In this document: piece after piece, positions 10,836 through 21,672 of the stretch | Position numbering within the stretch: position 1 is the stretch's first letter | Layout of the letters: each line of letters starts with the position of its first letter | DNA from: Oscheius dolichura | Taxonomy: Eukaryota > Nematoda > Chromadorea > Rhabditida > Rhabditidae | Length of the DNA stretch: 64,000 bases | Assembly (NCBI GenBank): GCA_932521035.1 | Contig: OW051493.1 | Location: 3,782,001-3,846,000, forward strand | Direction of reading: 5' to 3' | Notes under the pieces: model-generated | Database searches by the model: none | The model's input: only the letters and a program-made list of their open reading frames with translations | What the model was told of the DNA's origin: nothing | Translations under genes and position numbers: made by a program

Positions 10836-11148
10836 ATCCCGGTGCCACCTTGATCTCCTCAAACTGAATTGTACCAACGGAGCAATAAACTCTCTCTTCT
10901 ATCCATAAAACATATCAGCATACAGCCGCGTGACCCCGTCATTAGAGGCTCGACAGGTCAATCGGCTGAGTCGCCGTCTCTCGGTGTCTCCGGCCACCGC
11001 TTTCATTCATGTCCCGCAGCTATTTTGAGCGTGTTTACTTCCCCCTTGTGAGAGGAACGCACAGATTTCTCTCTCCCATTTCTCTTTTTTTTGTAAATTG
11101 TCTTTTCCAATAAAGCTTTTCGCCTATTTCCCATTTCTTCAGATAAAA
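10836..11148. other. intergenic spacer of the four-TM array
   Basis: AATAAA at about 10883-10888 ends member 4. The remainder has CT-rich runs and an AATAAA near 11110 but no coding frame. A TTCTTCAG acceptor lies about 8 bases before ATG 11149. Confidence 0.5.
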
Positions 11149-11821
11149 ATGGACAGCGACGTGGAGTATCAGCAGTTGGAGACTTCCCGCTTCTCTAATT
11201 TATGGGAAAACAAATACTGGGTGAGTAGGAAGGGCTATTTTGAGGACTGATAGCGGAATTCAGGTTCTTTCTGTCCTTGTTTTCATCATCGACGTGATCT
11301 TTTTCCTGGCTGCAGTCACTGGACTCTTCTATGCTATTATCGAGGGAAAAGGTAGGGAATTCCTTTTAGTTCCCATTGAATTTTGTATATTTCAGGGGTT
11401 TGGGGGTTTCTCGTCATCCTAATCGTCAATTTCCTCGGATTACTTCTTCTATTAAATGGAGTATTTGGCAATAATCGTCGAAAAGTGTCTCTCACCGTGT
11501 ATATTATCTTCTTCCAGGTGATTTTGACCATTTTTAGCCATCCATTTCCATTTTCAGCTGGTTCCCTTTGTGATAAACCTCTTCGCTGTCATCTTCTGCT
11601 TTATTCTGTTCGAAACAGTCAAAAACGAGGCCAAGATGGAGTTCCCTGACGCGGATCGTGAGTACTCCCTAATATCTCCGAGAGAACTCTTTTCAGCCAC
11701 GGCGATGGCCTTGTATGCCATTGGGATGGCCATCCTCTGCACCCTCTACCATCTCGGGGCCGCATGGGCCGTCAGCCAATACAAGAAGGGCCAACTGGAA
11801 CAGAATCCCAGCTTCTCCTGA
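11149..11821 (+). CDS. four-TM array member 5
   Basis: N-terminus MDSDVEYQQLETSRF with YQQL sorting-type motif; the first exon ends ENKYW at a 40-base intron. TM1 VLVFIIDVIFFLAAVTGLFY; TM2 FLVILIVNFLGLLLLLNGVFG, a variant of GNGLFG; TM3 LVPFVINLFAVIFCFILF, then a charged loop KNEAKMEFPDAD; TM4 ALYAIGMAILCTLYHLGAAW; tail AVSQYKKGQLEQNPSFS. AATAAA at 11879-11884. Confidence 0.85.
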
Positions 11822-12587
11822 TTCTCTCCTCTTCTTTCTGTTCATATCTTGTGTTCACCTTTTCCCCAGATCTCAAACAATAAACCCAAGGACAAATAAC
11901 TTCTTGTTTACCGTCGGCCGCCATCGATCAGCCCAGTCCCTTATTAGCCCTTTCACCTGGCCGTCAACATGTGTCTTGCCATATCCAGCTATATAAATCT
12001 TATTTCTATAAAAAGACAGAAATCTCCGTCTTCTGTAATCATTTGGCGTTTTTCTCGTGACAAGGCGGGCTTTCAAATAATATAAACAACGCTGCCTCAT
12101 CGACCGAGAAGGACGGCCCTCCTCGAGCCAGTAAACAGCAGCCAGCGCTGCCGCCGCGGACACCGACTCACAGCTGATCTTTTCATTGGCATCTCGTACT
12201 TTACATGCCAATTTCTTTCTTTTTATTATTTTTCACGTATGAAAATAGGTCTTCTTCTTTGGCCCCACTCTTACAACGCCGCTTTCTGTCTTCCTCATCT
12301 GGAATTTTCGAGGATATCCGCTAATCATTCGTCTTCTTGGTAAAATGAGCCTCTTGTGACCAATAAAATGATTCCGACTCGGTCTTATCTGTCTTCCCAA
12401 AATGGCAAATACTTGCTCAAAACACCTTGCGACGTTTCAAAACGTGTTTTTGCTGTTTCATAAGTCAGTTTCCCCTGCCCTTTCCTTCTCCTTGTATTAT
12501 TCCGTTCCTTCCATTATCCATTCTCCATTTTACCAAGGAAATAACTATGTACAACTTGCAGAATAGTCCATGAACCCATTTACAGAC
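11822..12587. other. long intergenic spacer (about 0.77 kb)
   Basis: After the poly(A) signal of member 5 (11879-11884) no coding frame or RNA gene could be supported. An isolated AATAAA occurs at 12362-12367. The last 18 bases form a TTTACAG acceptor (12579-12585) upstream of member 6. Confidence 0.5.
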
Positions 12588-13261
12588 ATGAATCCCGAGC
12601 CGAATGACCTGGAATACCAGAGATTCGGGGAGACACGCATCTACACCATCCCACCGGAGTTTAAACTATGGGTACGACCCTTTTTATCCCCTTTTTAGTT
12701 TAAATTATCCAGGTCCTCTCGGTGGTCATCTTCCTGATCGACATCCTCTGCCTGATGGCCGGCTTGACATCCATCTTCTTCGCCATTGTCAACCATTCCA
12801 GTCAGTATTCCATCTTTTCCTTTTTTACAAAGATACAGGCCCCTATAATCCGGCTATACCCCTACTGGCCACTGTAATTGGCCTCCTTCTTCTGGGAAAT
12901 GGTCTCTTCGGACAGAATTTCAGAGGCGTTTCCCTCACTATCTACGTCTTCGCCTTCCAGGTAGACTCCTCTCTTCTCCCCCTGTAGAAACTTCTTCCAG
13001 ATCATCCCTACCATCCTCTACGCCATCGGCTTCATCCTCAGCCTCATCTACTTCAATCGGATCATAGAAAATCTGCAAAAAGAATACCCGGCGGCTGATG
13101 GTAGGGGCAATTCTTAAACAGGGATAAGGTGAATTTCAGCCAAACTGTTGGCTATCTACTCCTTGGCCCTCTTCGGTGTGTACATCCTCTACCGCCTCTT
13201 CGCCGTCCTCATCGTCCACCGCTACAAACGGGCCGAACGAATCCGAAACCCCGATTTCTAA
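12588..13261 (+). CDS. four-TM array member 6
   Basis: ATG 12588 follows the acceptor CATTTACAG by two bases; an upstream in-frame ATG at 12570 would lie inside the outron. MNPEPNDLEYQRFGE carries YQRF. First exon ends EFKLW at an approximately 40-base intron. TM1 VVIFLIDILCLMAGLTSIFF; TM2 LLATVIGLLLLGNGLFG; TM3 IIPTILYAIGFILSLIYF; TM4 LLAIYSLALFGVYILYRLF; tail VHRYKRAERIRNPDF. AATAAA at 13377-13382. Confidence 0.85.
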
Positions 13262-13509
13262 ACAGTTCTCTCTCATATTTATTTGCCACTGATCATTCCC
13301 CCTGTATATCCCCCTGAGCAGTGTAAATATTGTTGATCTCCCGTAGCCTGTTCCGTTCGTATGTACCCCGTTAGATAATAAACCGTGACTCAACACATTT
13401 CAACATATGAAACTTGAGATACGACAAAACAGAACGCGACAAGCCTGAACTGTTGGCACTGAAACAATGGAACTCGAAACACCCTGTAACATTATTATAT
13501 TTGTATCGT

Positions 13510-14141
13510 CTACTTCATTTTACACGATGTCGTGATGGTAAGGTCGAATGAGTGGTTCGGGGGTTCTATCCTCACTAGGACACGGATGACTTCTAGTCTT
13601 ATCACCGGCGTGTATTGAAAGGCTGCGCCGTACCTGAAAATCACATATTGAAATCAGTTACAAAACGGACAGACCGTCTGGTACATAGGTAGCATAGCTG
13701 CCTTTTCCGGAGTCCATACGGCAGCGGAAGTGTTACATGAGGGGAGACAACCTTTAACCATGAGATGAAAAAGTAATTCTCAAAAAAATACAATCATGGT
13801 GAGTCGCCGTTATGACCGTTCCATTTGTCAAGTAGTTTCCTCCATTGACTTACTGCTGGAGCGATGCTATGGCCATTAGTCCGAAGATTTGTAGCACCGG
13901 GTAGAAAAAGGGTTCTGTAATTCTTCAGTAATTGTGAAATTTTTCAAATGTAGAGCAAATTACCAGTTGGATCGGGTAGTAGCAATGAGTCCTTTTTGGT
14001 GCACGACAACGAAAAGCAGCGAATCCTCAAAAGGAAAGAGCTGACAAATGTTATGAGCAAAAGCGTGGCCCTTCTTTACCTCACTCTTAGAGTTTTACCC
14101 TCGAGAACGTCGCCATGCAGGGATCGGCATCTTTCTTCCAT
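13510..14141 (-). CDS. small hypothetical protein inside the array, opposite strand
   Basis: Candidate four-exon gene read on the minus strand. It starts at ATG 14141 (MEERCRSLHGDVLEGK), continues with RCFSLSCTKKDSLLLPDPTE, then EPFFYPVLQIFGLMAIASLQ, and ends with YGAAFQYTPVIRLEVIR...TTSCKMK and stop 13510-13512. GT...AG introns lie near 14020-14075, 13918-13965 and 13637-13850, and their phases match. The largest intron might hold an alternative exon. No family recognised; the third exon is hydrophobic enough to be a membrane segment. It lies between four-TM members 6 and 7 but is not related to them. Confidence is limited because the exons are short and the start is a guess. Confidence 0.4.
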
Positions 14142-14664
14142 CGAAAAACAAGGAAGATTGGATGTATGCCAGTCTGAAATGGATATTTTTTATTAGATGA
14201 GAGGAGGCGGCGAGTCTGAGAAGATTTGAAAGAATGGGAAGGAGGAGGGAAGCTGATGGAGTGGAAGCAGCTGGATGCCAGGAAGGCCAAGGTCGGAGAG
14301 AGGCAGATTTCGGTGGGAGAAGGAAGACTTTTTAAAGGAGGAAAGGTTGGTTTGCAGTTATAGATACTCTCTTATCGAGACGAGAATGAGGAGCTTTTGG
14401 GGAACAGCGACTTTTCGGAAATTAGCAGCTTTCAGAGATGATCCAGCTTTAGAAGACAACAACAACCATTAGTTTAATTTGGAAACAATTACAGGGATCA
14501 AATCCTTTTTTACGATCCGCTCTCCCCGTAGCACACCCTCAAATCTGCCACATCTCTGCTGATATTTTTGCAGTTGTGTTTGCGTTGACTTGCCTTCGTC
14601 CTCTTCTGCACACAATTCAATTTCTCCCTGTAGCTGATAACAATTCGTCTTCTCTCCTCGCCCG
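14142..14664. other. intergenic region, no gene seen
   Basis: Upstream of the small minus-strand gene and of four-TM member 7. Purine-rich stretches near 14210-14350 give open frames with low-complexity translation only. A CTCCCTGTAG acceptor lies near 14632. Confidence 0.4.
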
Positions 14665-15328
14665 ATGGAAGCTTACAGGAACGCCGATTTGGAATACCAA
14701 CGTTTTGGGGAGGAGGTGGCGGTGGCTAGAGCCATAGAGGTCGAGATCAAGCTATGGGTGAGGCTCTTTTGTTAATCGATGAATTTATCCAGGTCGTCTG
14801 TATTATGATCCTTATGATCAATGTTATCTACGAGATCTTGTATTTTACTGTCCTTTTCAGTGTCGTGACTACCCATGGCTGTATGTCTCAAAGGTCATCT
14901 GATTAATCAGCAGCTTTACAGATTTGGGTGGGGTTGTTGCCGCCATCATTGTGAACCTGGTGGCTATCCTTATCCTGGGGAATGGTCTCTTTGGCAAGAG
15001 ATTCCAGAAAATATCCCTCGGAGCCTACATTATCGTCTTCGAGGTTTTCCACCCCCTCTAGTAAATCAGATTGTCTTTCCAGCTGATCCCCCTCGGCGTG
15101 AACTCTGTGCTCTTCTTCGTGGTGAACATCACCTTCTACCGATGGAAGGAGTGGGCCAAGAAGGCGTTCCCCAATGCTGACTGTAGGTTCCCTTTCAGGA
15201 GTAGGCAAAGATCCATTCCAGCCACCGCCGTCGTCATCTGCGTCGGGTTCATCCTCCTCTTCTCGTCCGGATATCATCTTCTGGCTGCTTGGGTTATCAA
15301 CAAATACAGGAAGCTAGCTCACCAGTAG
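14665..15328 (+). CDS. four-TM array member 7
   Basis: MEAYRNADLEYQRFGEEV has the YQRF motif; exon 1 ends VEIKLW. TM1 VCIMILMINVIYEILYFTVL; TM2 AAIIVNLVAILILGNGLFG; TM3 IPLGVNSVLFFVVNITFYRW; the loop KEWAKKAFPNAD; TM4 VVICVGFILLFSSGYHLLAAW; tail VINKYRKLAHQ. Introns of 35-47 bases at the same places as in the other members. Closest to member 8 in the TM3-TM4 loop and tail. Confidence 0.85.
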
Positions 15329-15562
15329 ATTCGTGATTCATTGGAATTAATCATTACTTATCTATTCGGAGTCTTGTTTTTAAAGGTCTGGAAGTTCAGT
15401 AGTCCAGATCCGCCATTACTATTCGGTTGAATTCCATACTCCAATCGAACAGAGCTATGTTGCTACCGGCACGGACGCTGTCATCTTCGCTGTCACTAGC
15501 CGCCTGTAAACAATTCCATTTCTCTTCGTCTCGGAGGGCCATCTACTTCTTGTCGACCTCTC

Positions 15563-16222
15563 ATGACTATCTACACCGTCACCAACATAAAAAGTCTTGA
15601 AGAAGACAACGGCACTTCCAGTAGGTCAAGTAGAGAAATAAAGCTCTGGGTGAGGCTCTCCAGTTACGGGATAAACTGCTCTTCAGGTCCTCTGTGTCGT
15701 CATCTTCATGGTCAATGTCAACTGCGAGCTGATCCACGCTATTGCTCTTTTCAATTCCGTTGCTCTCCACAGTTGTGAGTGTCTTAAAATAGTCTCCTAA
15801 AGGGAATCCTCTAGACTTTATGTTGAGATGTTCTCTCGTGTCTCTGGCTTTCAATTCCATGGGCCTCGTCCTCCTGGGGAATGGCCTCTTTGGCAAGAAA
15901 TGGAAGAAGATGTCTCTCGTTGTCTACATCGTCGCTTTCGAGGTTTACTTCCCTTTCCCTTATTATAACACGATCTTTTCAGTTGGCTTCAATTGTCCTT
16001 TGCTGTGTCCGTATGACTCTCACCTTCGATGACTGGAAGCACTGGGTCAAGTCGTGCTACCCGATGGCTGACTGTCTGTTTCCCCCTCCCTCCAATAACA
16101 ACCCGATTATTTCAGCCACCGTAATGGCCATCTGTATTTGGTTGCTCTTCTTCTTCTCGGCCGCCTACCATTTCCTCGCGGCATGGATTGTCAACAAGTA
16201 CAGAAAGGCTGCTCGTCAATAG
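15563..16222 (+). CDS. four-TM array member 8
   Basis: Starts MTIYTVTNIKSLEEDNG, so the usual YxxL/F/V motif is replaced by an acidic SLEED segment. Exon 1 ends REIKLW as in member 7. TM1 VCVVIFMVNVNCELIHAIAL; TM2 LVSLAFNSMGLVLLGNGLFG; TM3 LASIVLCCVRMTLTF, then DDWKHWVKSCYPMAD; TM4 AICIWLLFFFSAAYHFLAAW; tail IVNKYRKAARQ. Recently diverged from member 7. Confidence 0.85.
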
Positions 16223-16514
16223 ACCTCTCCCTTTTTATTAAACATCTTTTCTACTTCGTTTTCTTGGTTTCCCACGGCTATAACCACTCTCTTTTCTCTA
16301 TAAACTACCATAAAAGAGCTCTTCTCGATCAGCTGATCAGCGGAAATTCTTGTTGTTTTCTTCTTCCAGATAAGCTCTCGATAAGTGCCGATTTCGCCAC
16401 ACTTTCTTATCATTCCTCCAAAAAACCTTGAGCATTTGCAAACAAACGAGAGCGGCCCTGCGATGGCAACTTTCTGCCAACATTTTACTCAGCACATTCG
16501 TTTTCTTTTTAGAA

Positions 16515-17192
16515 ATGTTCCAGGATGTTGAATATCGCCGGGTGGATGACATCTCCCTCGCTGACGAGCCCGATCCAAGAGCTCGATGGTTTTGGGTGAG
16601 GGTCCGTCTCCTCCAATAGTTGCTCCTCTGTCAGATCTTAACCCTTCTCGTCTTCTTCATCAACACCGTGGCCATCCTCTCCGAACTCGGCTATTTTATC
16701 GACGAGGCACTCCACCAGAATAGTATTCCCTTTCACTTCCAGTCGCCTTTATATTTCAGTTCAAAGCTACTATTTCCTGCCTCTCATTCTTTCCCTCTTT
16801 GGCCAGGCTACCCTAGCCAATGGACTCTTCGGCAGGGTTCATCGAGGAGTATCCCTCCATATGTACGTCATATTTTTCGAGGTAACACATCTATTTAGTT
16901 GGAATCTCTAAATGTTTGTAGTATATTCCGGGTTTCTTATTCTCCACAGCTCTGCTTATCTTCGTCTGCGGATACCGAACAATGAGAGACGCCATCCAGA
17001 AGATCGTCGAGGAGCACCAATGGCACGTACACGGTCTGTTCTCTTCTTTCTCTAAAATAACTCCATCTAGCCACTACTCTTATGATCTGGCTACTCCTGC
17101 TAACTGCCTTTTTGGCCGTCTACCACCTTCTAGCCGGGTGGATTGTTTATCGCTACAGGAAAGTAAGACGACAAAGGGACTGGAACTTTTGA
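16515..17192 (+). CDS. four-TM array member 9
   Basis: ATG 16515 is two bases after CTTTTTAG. MFQDVEYRRVDDISLADE carries YRRV. TM1 LTLLVFFINTVAILSELGYF; TM2 has ANGLFGRVHRGVSLHMYVIFFE; TM3 IPGFLFSTALLIFVCGY; TM4 MIWLLLLTAFLAVYHLLAGW; tail IVYRYRKVRRQRDWNF. AATAAA at 17208-17213. Pairs with member 10: shared EYR start, ANGLFG, and VHG-intron-ATTLM before TM4. Confidence 0.85.
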
Positions 17193-17447
17193 TATTGCTG
17201 TAATTCTAATAAAATGTACAAAAAAACTTCGTATCAGGGCCTTTGCAGAAACATTCGATTTTATGTGTGAAACTGTTCAAAATAGTTAGTCATCAGAGTT
17301 TTCCGTGTTTGCTACTTTTAGATAAGCGGTAGATAAGTCTCGTAGACGGAGCCGACTCCCATTCATGCCCCGTTAGTTACCACCATCCCACCATCGATCA
17401 GGTTTCACTATATTTTATCTCCACTACTGTCTTGTTTCATTTTAGAG

Positions 17448-18096
17448 ATGTTCGCAGATGTGGAATATCGTAAGGTGGACACTACCGTCGTCAACAACCC
17501 CATTGACCCCAGAGTAAAAGTTTATCGGGTAATCTTCCCTGTCTTCCATTATTTTTTCATCTAACAGACGCTAGCTCTACTCGTCTTCATCATTAATATT
17601 GTGACTGCCTGTGCCTGTCTGGGATTCTTCATTTCAGAAGGTGGCAGGTCCGACAGCTTCCTTAGTATGCCTTCGTTTCCTTTTATTTTCTCGACAATTG
17701 CCCTGGTGCTACTGGCCAACGGTCTGTTCGGAACGATCTACCCAGACGGATGCCTTCTTGTTTATGTCATACTCTTCAAGGTGATTTGTCTTGAGACTTG
17801 AACAGTTTTGTAGTTTGTTCCTGGTCTACTCTACACCGTAGCCTTCTTTGTTTATGTCTTCGGCTATCAGAAAATACTCCACGGGAATGGGGATACAATA
17901 AGCTGGAATATGTGGCAAGTACACGGTGAGTATGGCTCATTTTTCGGCAGAAACTCTTTCAGCCACCACTCTAATGAAGTGGTTACTGCTGCTAACTGCC
18001 TTTCTGGCGATCTTTCATTTTCTAGCCGGATGGGTTGTTTATCGGTACAGAACAATACGACAACAATATAAACCGACCCCTCCGATATTACTGTAA
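17448..18096 (+). CDS. four-TM array member 10
   Basis: ATG 17448 two bases after CATTTTAG. MFADVEYRKVDTTVVN carries YRKV. TM1 LALLVFIINIVTACACLGFF; TM2 IFSTIALVLLANGLFG; TM3 GLLYTVAFFVYVFGY; TM4 KWLLLLTAFLAIFHFLAGW; tail VVYRYRTIRQQYKPTPPILL. Stop TAA 18094-18096 and AATAAA 18101-18106. Its last nine coding bases overlap the stop region of the convergent methyltransferase gene. Confidence 0.85.
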
Positions 18097-19065
18097 CTCT
18101 AATAAAGGTCGTAAATAATTGGCCAGAAGGGAAGCATCGTATCTCTCGAGCCTCGTCTCATGGATGAAGGCGTATTCACACAACTGGTGGTACCTGCCAT
18201 TGATCTCGTAGTGAAACAGGAGATAGCCTTTGGAGGCTATCATTTTCAGGAAGTTCAATGTTTGGAACGGGGTGCCGTGTACCTCTACCATTATCTGAGG
18301 TCCATCATGTTAGAGAATACGAATAACTAACCTGGGATACGATATACTTGTCCAGGAACGTTTGCATCGTGTAGAGTTCCGCTCCTTCGATATCTATCTT
18401 CAATATTTCCACCTCCTCCACCTGTTCTTTCTCCAAAATACTGTTCATAGTCCTCATCGTTCCGTTGTCAACTGGAGAGATCACTGCCTGGACTACTGTA
18501 CCCCGAATTTTCTCCAACGCAGTGACGACCTCCTCCGACTGCTTGGCCTGTTCTGGTTTATTCTACTTTATCGTCTAAAAATCTCACAGAATCGACGGAG
18601 ACAACCTGACATCGCTGCTCAGAATAAGCCTGGATGTCTTCTTCAAACGTGATCACCCCACTAATTCCCAGGGCGAAAATGGTACAGCCGTTGGGAAGAC
18701 TGAAAAAGCCATGGAATGGAGGGAGCCACCTACTTCCTCGGAGAACACATCCATTTCCCTCCATCGTCCGTCGTCCCCACTTTTACCTTCTCCGGACAAT
18801 GGGCTTCTGGGGCCAGGTTGTTGTAAAGGTAGGCGAAGTCGGGGAAACCATTTTCCGGTCGTATTAGGGATAAATAATGGCGTCGACGGGTAGCCTCCAA
18901 GAAATTTGTGGAGAAAGAGACCAGATCTCAAACCTGTCGTTGGTGGACTTCGATGAGCCAAGGAGAGGGAAGACTCCTTGAGCTTTTCGTCTTTATCACG
19001 AGTAGACAATAGAAAAGGAGAAGGGACGAGACTACTAGAAGGGCTGGACCGGGATTGAACTTCAT
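18088..19065 (-). CDS. METTL24-like methyltransferase, secretory/type II
   Basis: Methyltransferase of the METTL24-like family (FkbM-related SAM fold), probably acting in the secretory pathway. ATG 19065 gives MKFNPGPALLVVSSLLLFYC, a signal anchor. After a 40-base intron comes the family hallmark DGGKWMCSP, completed across an intron, then CTIFALGISGVITFEEDI (glycine-rich cofactor loop), CQVVSVD and ILKIDIEGAELYTMQ (acidic post-II motif). The C-terminus has HYEINGRYHQLCEYAFIHE as in the family. Five exons. The stop TAA reads at 18088-18090, inside the last exon of four-TM member 10, so the two coding regions overlap tail to tail by nine bases. Substrate unknown. Confidence 0.85.
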
Positions 19066-19208
19066 AGATTGGGCAGGAGCCCGCCAGGAGCCATCGGAGA
19101 GTAAACAAAGCAAAAGGGACAATTATTCAGAATATGGTATTACTGTCACGAAGTGTTGACTCGGCTTTCCTGACCTTAAAATAGTCTCTAGAATTTCAAA
19201 ATATCATA

Positions 19209-19214
19209 TTTATT
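19209..19214 (-). terminator. poly(A) signal overlapping CLIC stop codon
   Basis: Minus-strand CCTCAATAAATATG: the TAA stop of the CLIC gene (19210-19212) is part of the AATAAA signal (19209-19214). The 3' UTR is therefore only a few tens of bases. Confidence 0.65.
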
Positions 19215-20155
19215 GAGGGACAGTATGAGTGAAATTAGCTTTTTGCCTAGATAGCTGTGCTTTTTTGGAGGCGGACAATGACACCCCGGGCCTCTCGCCC
19301 CAGTGGAGGATTATTTCCTGAAAAGGAGGAATCCTCTTCTTATTAACAGGGGGAATTACCTGGTCACAGGGGCTACTCGTCCTAAAAATATTAAGATCAT
19401 AACCGGTTTTCAAATATTTCCAGAAAAATGCCAGATCCGGCGGCACTTCGAACTCTTTGAAATACTGAAGGAAATAGTTTTTAAAAAGGAAAAGGAAGGA
19501 TCTACCTTAGCGGCAATGAGGATGGAATGTATCCGTGGTAGCATCAAGCAATCCAAATAAGTCGGCCTGTCCCCTGTTAAAAATGAGCTGCCCTCGGCTT
19601 CCAGATGGTCGTTGATCCTTTTGAACTCGCCCAGCAGCGCCTAGACCCATGTGAACGCGGGAAAAGGGAACGGGACCTTTTCATCCTTGTTTACATCCTT
19701 GATGAAGAATGCGAATTGTCGAAAGAGATCAGCTGTTGCGTCCTCGGCCGGCTGGTTAACTGGGAACCGAGGACCGAACTTATCCGCTTCCTGGAGGATG
19801 TCATCCAGCTGGTATAGCCCCTCGTCTTCGGCGATTTGAAGGGCCGGAGTGTGGCGGAGTCCAGCCTGGAAGAGGATTAGATATTTCAAAAGAAAACAAA
19901 GGTGAAAGGACAAACCTCTTTGAATTCTGGAGGAGGACGAGCCTCGTTGATGGTTCTCACGTCGAATTTCAGCGACGGGTCACATTCGGCTTTGAGCAGC
20001 AAGGTCATAAAAATGTGGTGGGCCGTGGGGTCGCCGGCCTGCCGACTCCCGTCTGCCCCGGCTTTCAACCATAAAACATAGACCATCTGGTCTGGAAGTC
20101 CATTTCTTTTTTGGGAGTAATAAGCGGAGCATGGAATGGTAAGGAAATGTGTCAT
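19210..20155 (-). CDS. chloride intracellular channel-like protein (CLIC / EXC-4 type)
   Basis: GST-fold protein of the CLIC family; in nematodes EXC-4/EXL-1 act at intracellular and tubular membranes. The N-terminal thioredoxin-like part reads VYVLWLKAGADGSRQAGDPT, then HHIFMTLLLKAECDPSLKFD, NEARPPPEFKE, RHTPALQIAEDEGLYQL. The helical part has FGPRFPVNQPAED, FRQFAFFIKD, LLGEFKRINDHLEAEGSSFLTGDRPTYLDC and FFWKYLKTGYDL. The redox cysteine site of vertebrate CLICs is occupied by Asp-Pro-Thr-Ala, so no glutaredoxin-like cysteine. The C-terminal exon is joined by a 40-base intron. ATG 20155 gives the longest frame; ATG 20086 (MVYVLW) after a CTTCCAG acceptor is a credible alternative. Confidence 0.85.
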
Positions 20156-20743
20156 GTCGCGGTAGGGGAGAGCAGAGCAGAGGTTGCGTAAGTCAGTTCA
20201 ACAGCTGCTGCTGCCACCCACGCGCCCGGATGGCCGCAGGGGCTATCCCCTCTATTTATTGTCTTTTTTGAGTAGACAAATGGGGAAAAGTGGCCGATGG
20301 GAAGAGACTCCACGGCGGAAAGAATATCATCTCGTGAAATTAGCCGCAATGAGGGGAAAATAGCAACATTGAAGAGGATCAATGCGCTAGAAGCCCTCGA
20401 GGGTCACCCGGGTTGCCGGCCGCTATGCATTTTTTGGCCAGGAAAAGAGCCCCCATTGATGATATGTAGTTACGAAATGACGAAAAGACTAAACAACTAG
20501 AAGAGTTTTAAAGTTTCTCGCGTTTGAGCTGGCGGCATTCCGATGACGGTCAAGTTTTGTCAAGCCCGCGTCACGACAACATTTCATTCGTCCCGTCCAG
20601 ACAAACCATTCTCGCTTCCGCTCTCTCCCGAGCTGGTCGCCTTCTCGTCTTCTCCGTAAACCAGGTTGTTTTTGTTGCTTTTTCACAAAGATTTGCTAAA
20701 AGTCGCTAAAATTTGTCCTCCGACTGGGAGACAGTCGCACTTT
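20156..20743. other. intergenic region, no gene seen
   Basis: Upstream of the CLIC gene. Short open frames on both strands show no family resemblance and no consistent splice structure. Confidence 0.4.
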
Positions 20744-20750
20744 TTGGGAA

Positions 20751-21230
20751 TGTCTGCCGTTTTTTGGTCCAAGTCGGGAGGTAGGGACGGCCTATGGGAC
20801 GAGTCACGTAGAGAATCCGCCTCTCGTGTCAGCCTCCCTCTATAACTCTAGAGAAGGTGTCCTGGCCCAGTCTCTCGGTCGGCCTGGGTCCCACGGTGCC
20901 ACAGCGGTGTTTGGAGCCGCGGACCCCGCCACCACAAGGGAGACTGGAGGTGCCCGAATTCTGACGGCGTCTTCTGGCTAAGATATGAACAAATGACCGT
21001 ATTTCTATCTTTTCTTTTGTTTTTGCTGCTCTCCTTTTTTTTCAGCGGTGGGTATTGACGGTTGTGGCTATGAAGCGGTGGAACTGGAATAGAGGAGACA
21101 GGACGAGACGGCACACTGGGCGGAGAAAGGGAGAACGTCAGTGCTTTTCAAACTATTTCTAACTGTTTGTTTGTTTCAGAAATGGGCAGAACCGGAGTAA
21201 AGTGAGGAAAATGAGATCAAATAGCGCGAT
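20751..21230 (+). pseudogene. decayed inverted copy of the gene at 21673-22755
   Basis: Several stretches match the neighbouring minus-strand gene in inverted orientation: GTAGAGAATCCGCCT, a short intron-like block (26 bases here, 23 there) ending in CTAG, GAAGGTGTCCTGGCCC and CACAGCGGTGTTTGGA, in the same order. At the protein level EGVLAQSLG corresponds to EGVLARFSG, and RRQDETAHWAEK resembles RRMRKEQAAGWKE. The matching frame is broken by stops (for example TAG after AVELE near 21087), so it appears non-functional. It could instead be a separate but fast-evolving gene whose exon phases I have misjudged. Confidence 0.35.
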
Positions 21231-21672
21231 ATGATCCAAGGAAAAGGCTCGGGAGAGGAATGAGAACCACGCTCAAACGAAGGTTGGTCCACAGTTTCGG
21301 ACGGCCCGTCTCGCCCACTTTTACTCAGAACACAGCTACACCTTCCATAAGCTAGCCAGTATTGCCTAGTGGCGAACATGTTAGAAACCGACTAGCTGAA
21401 GTGGTGGAACAGGGATTATGACCATCTCTATAAGATTCTGTTCTTTCAGCTCTCCCGTCTTCCCTTCTTCGTCTGCTCTTCATCCGCAAGGCAAGGCAGT
21501 CCCCGTCTGATGTTTCCTAATACCCCTGGAGCCCTGTAGGAATATTCCTGAAATATCATCATTTTAGGCGGCCTCTGTGCGGCGATGGCTGTGAAATTCG
21601 TTCATCTTCTGCCTGCCAATTCTCTCATTCCATTTTTGCCCACCACAGACGTACAAGCCCTGGCGAATGTTA
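21231..21672. other. region between inverted copies, no gene seen
   Basis: No supported coding frame. A GTTCTTTCAG acceptor near 21450 followed by LSRLPFFVCSSS could be a remnant of the decayed copy. Confidence 0.3.
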
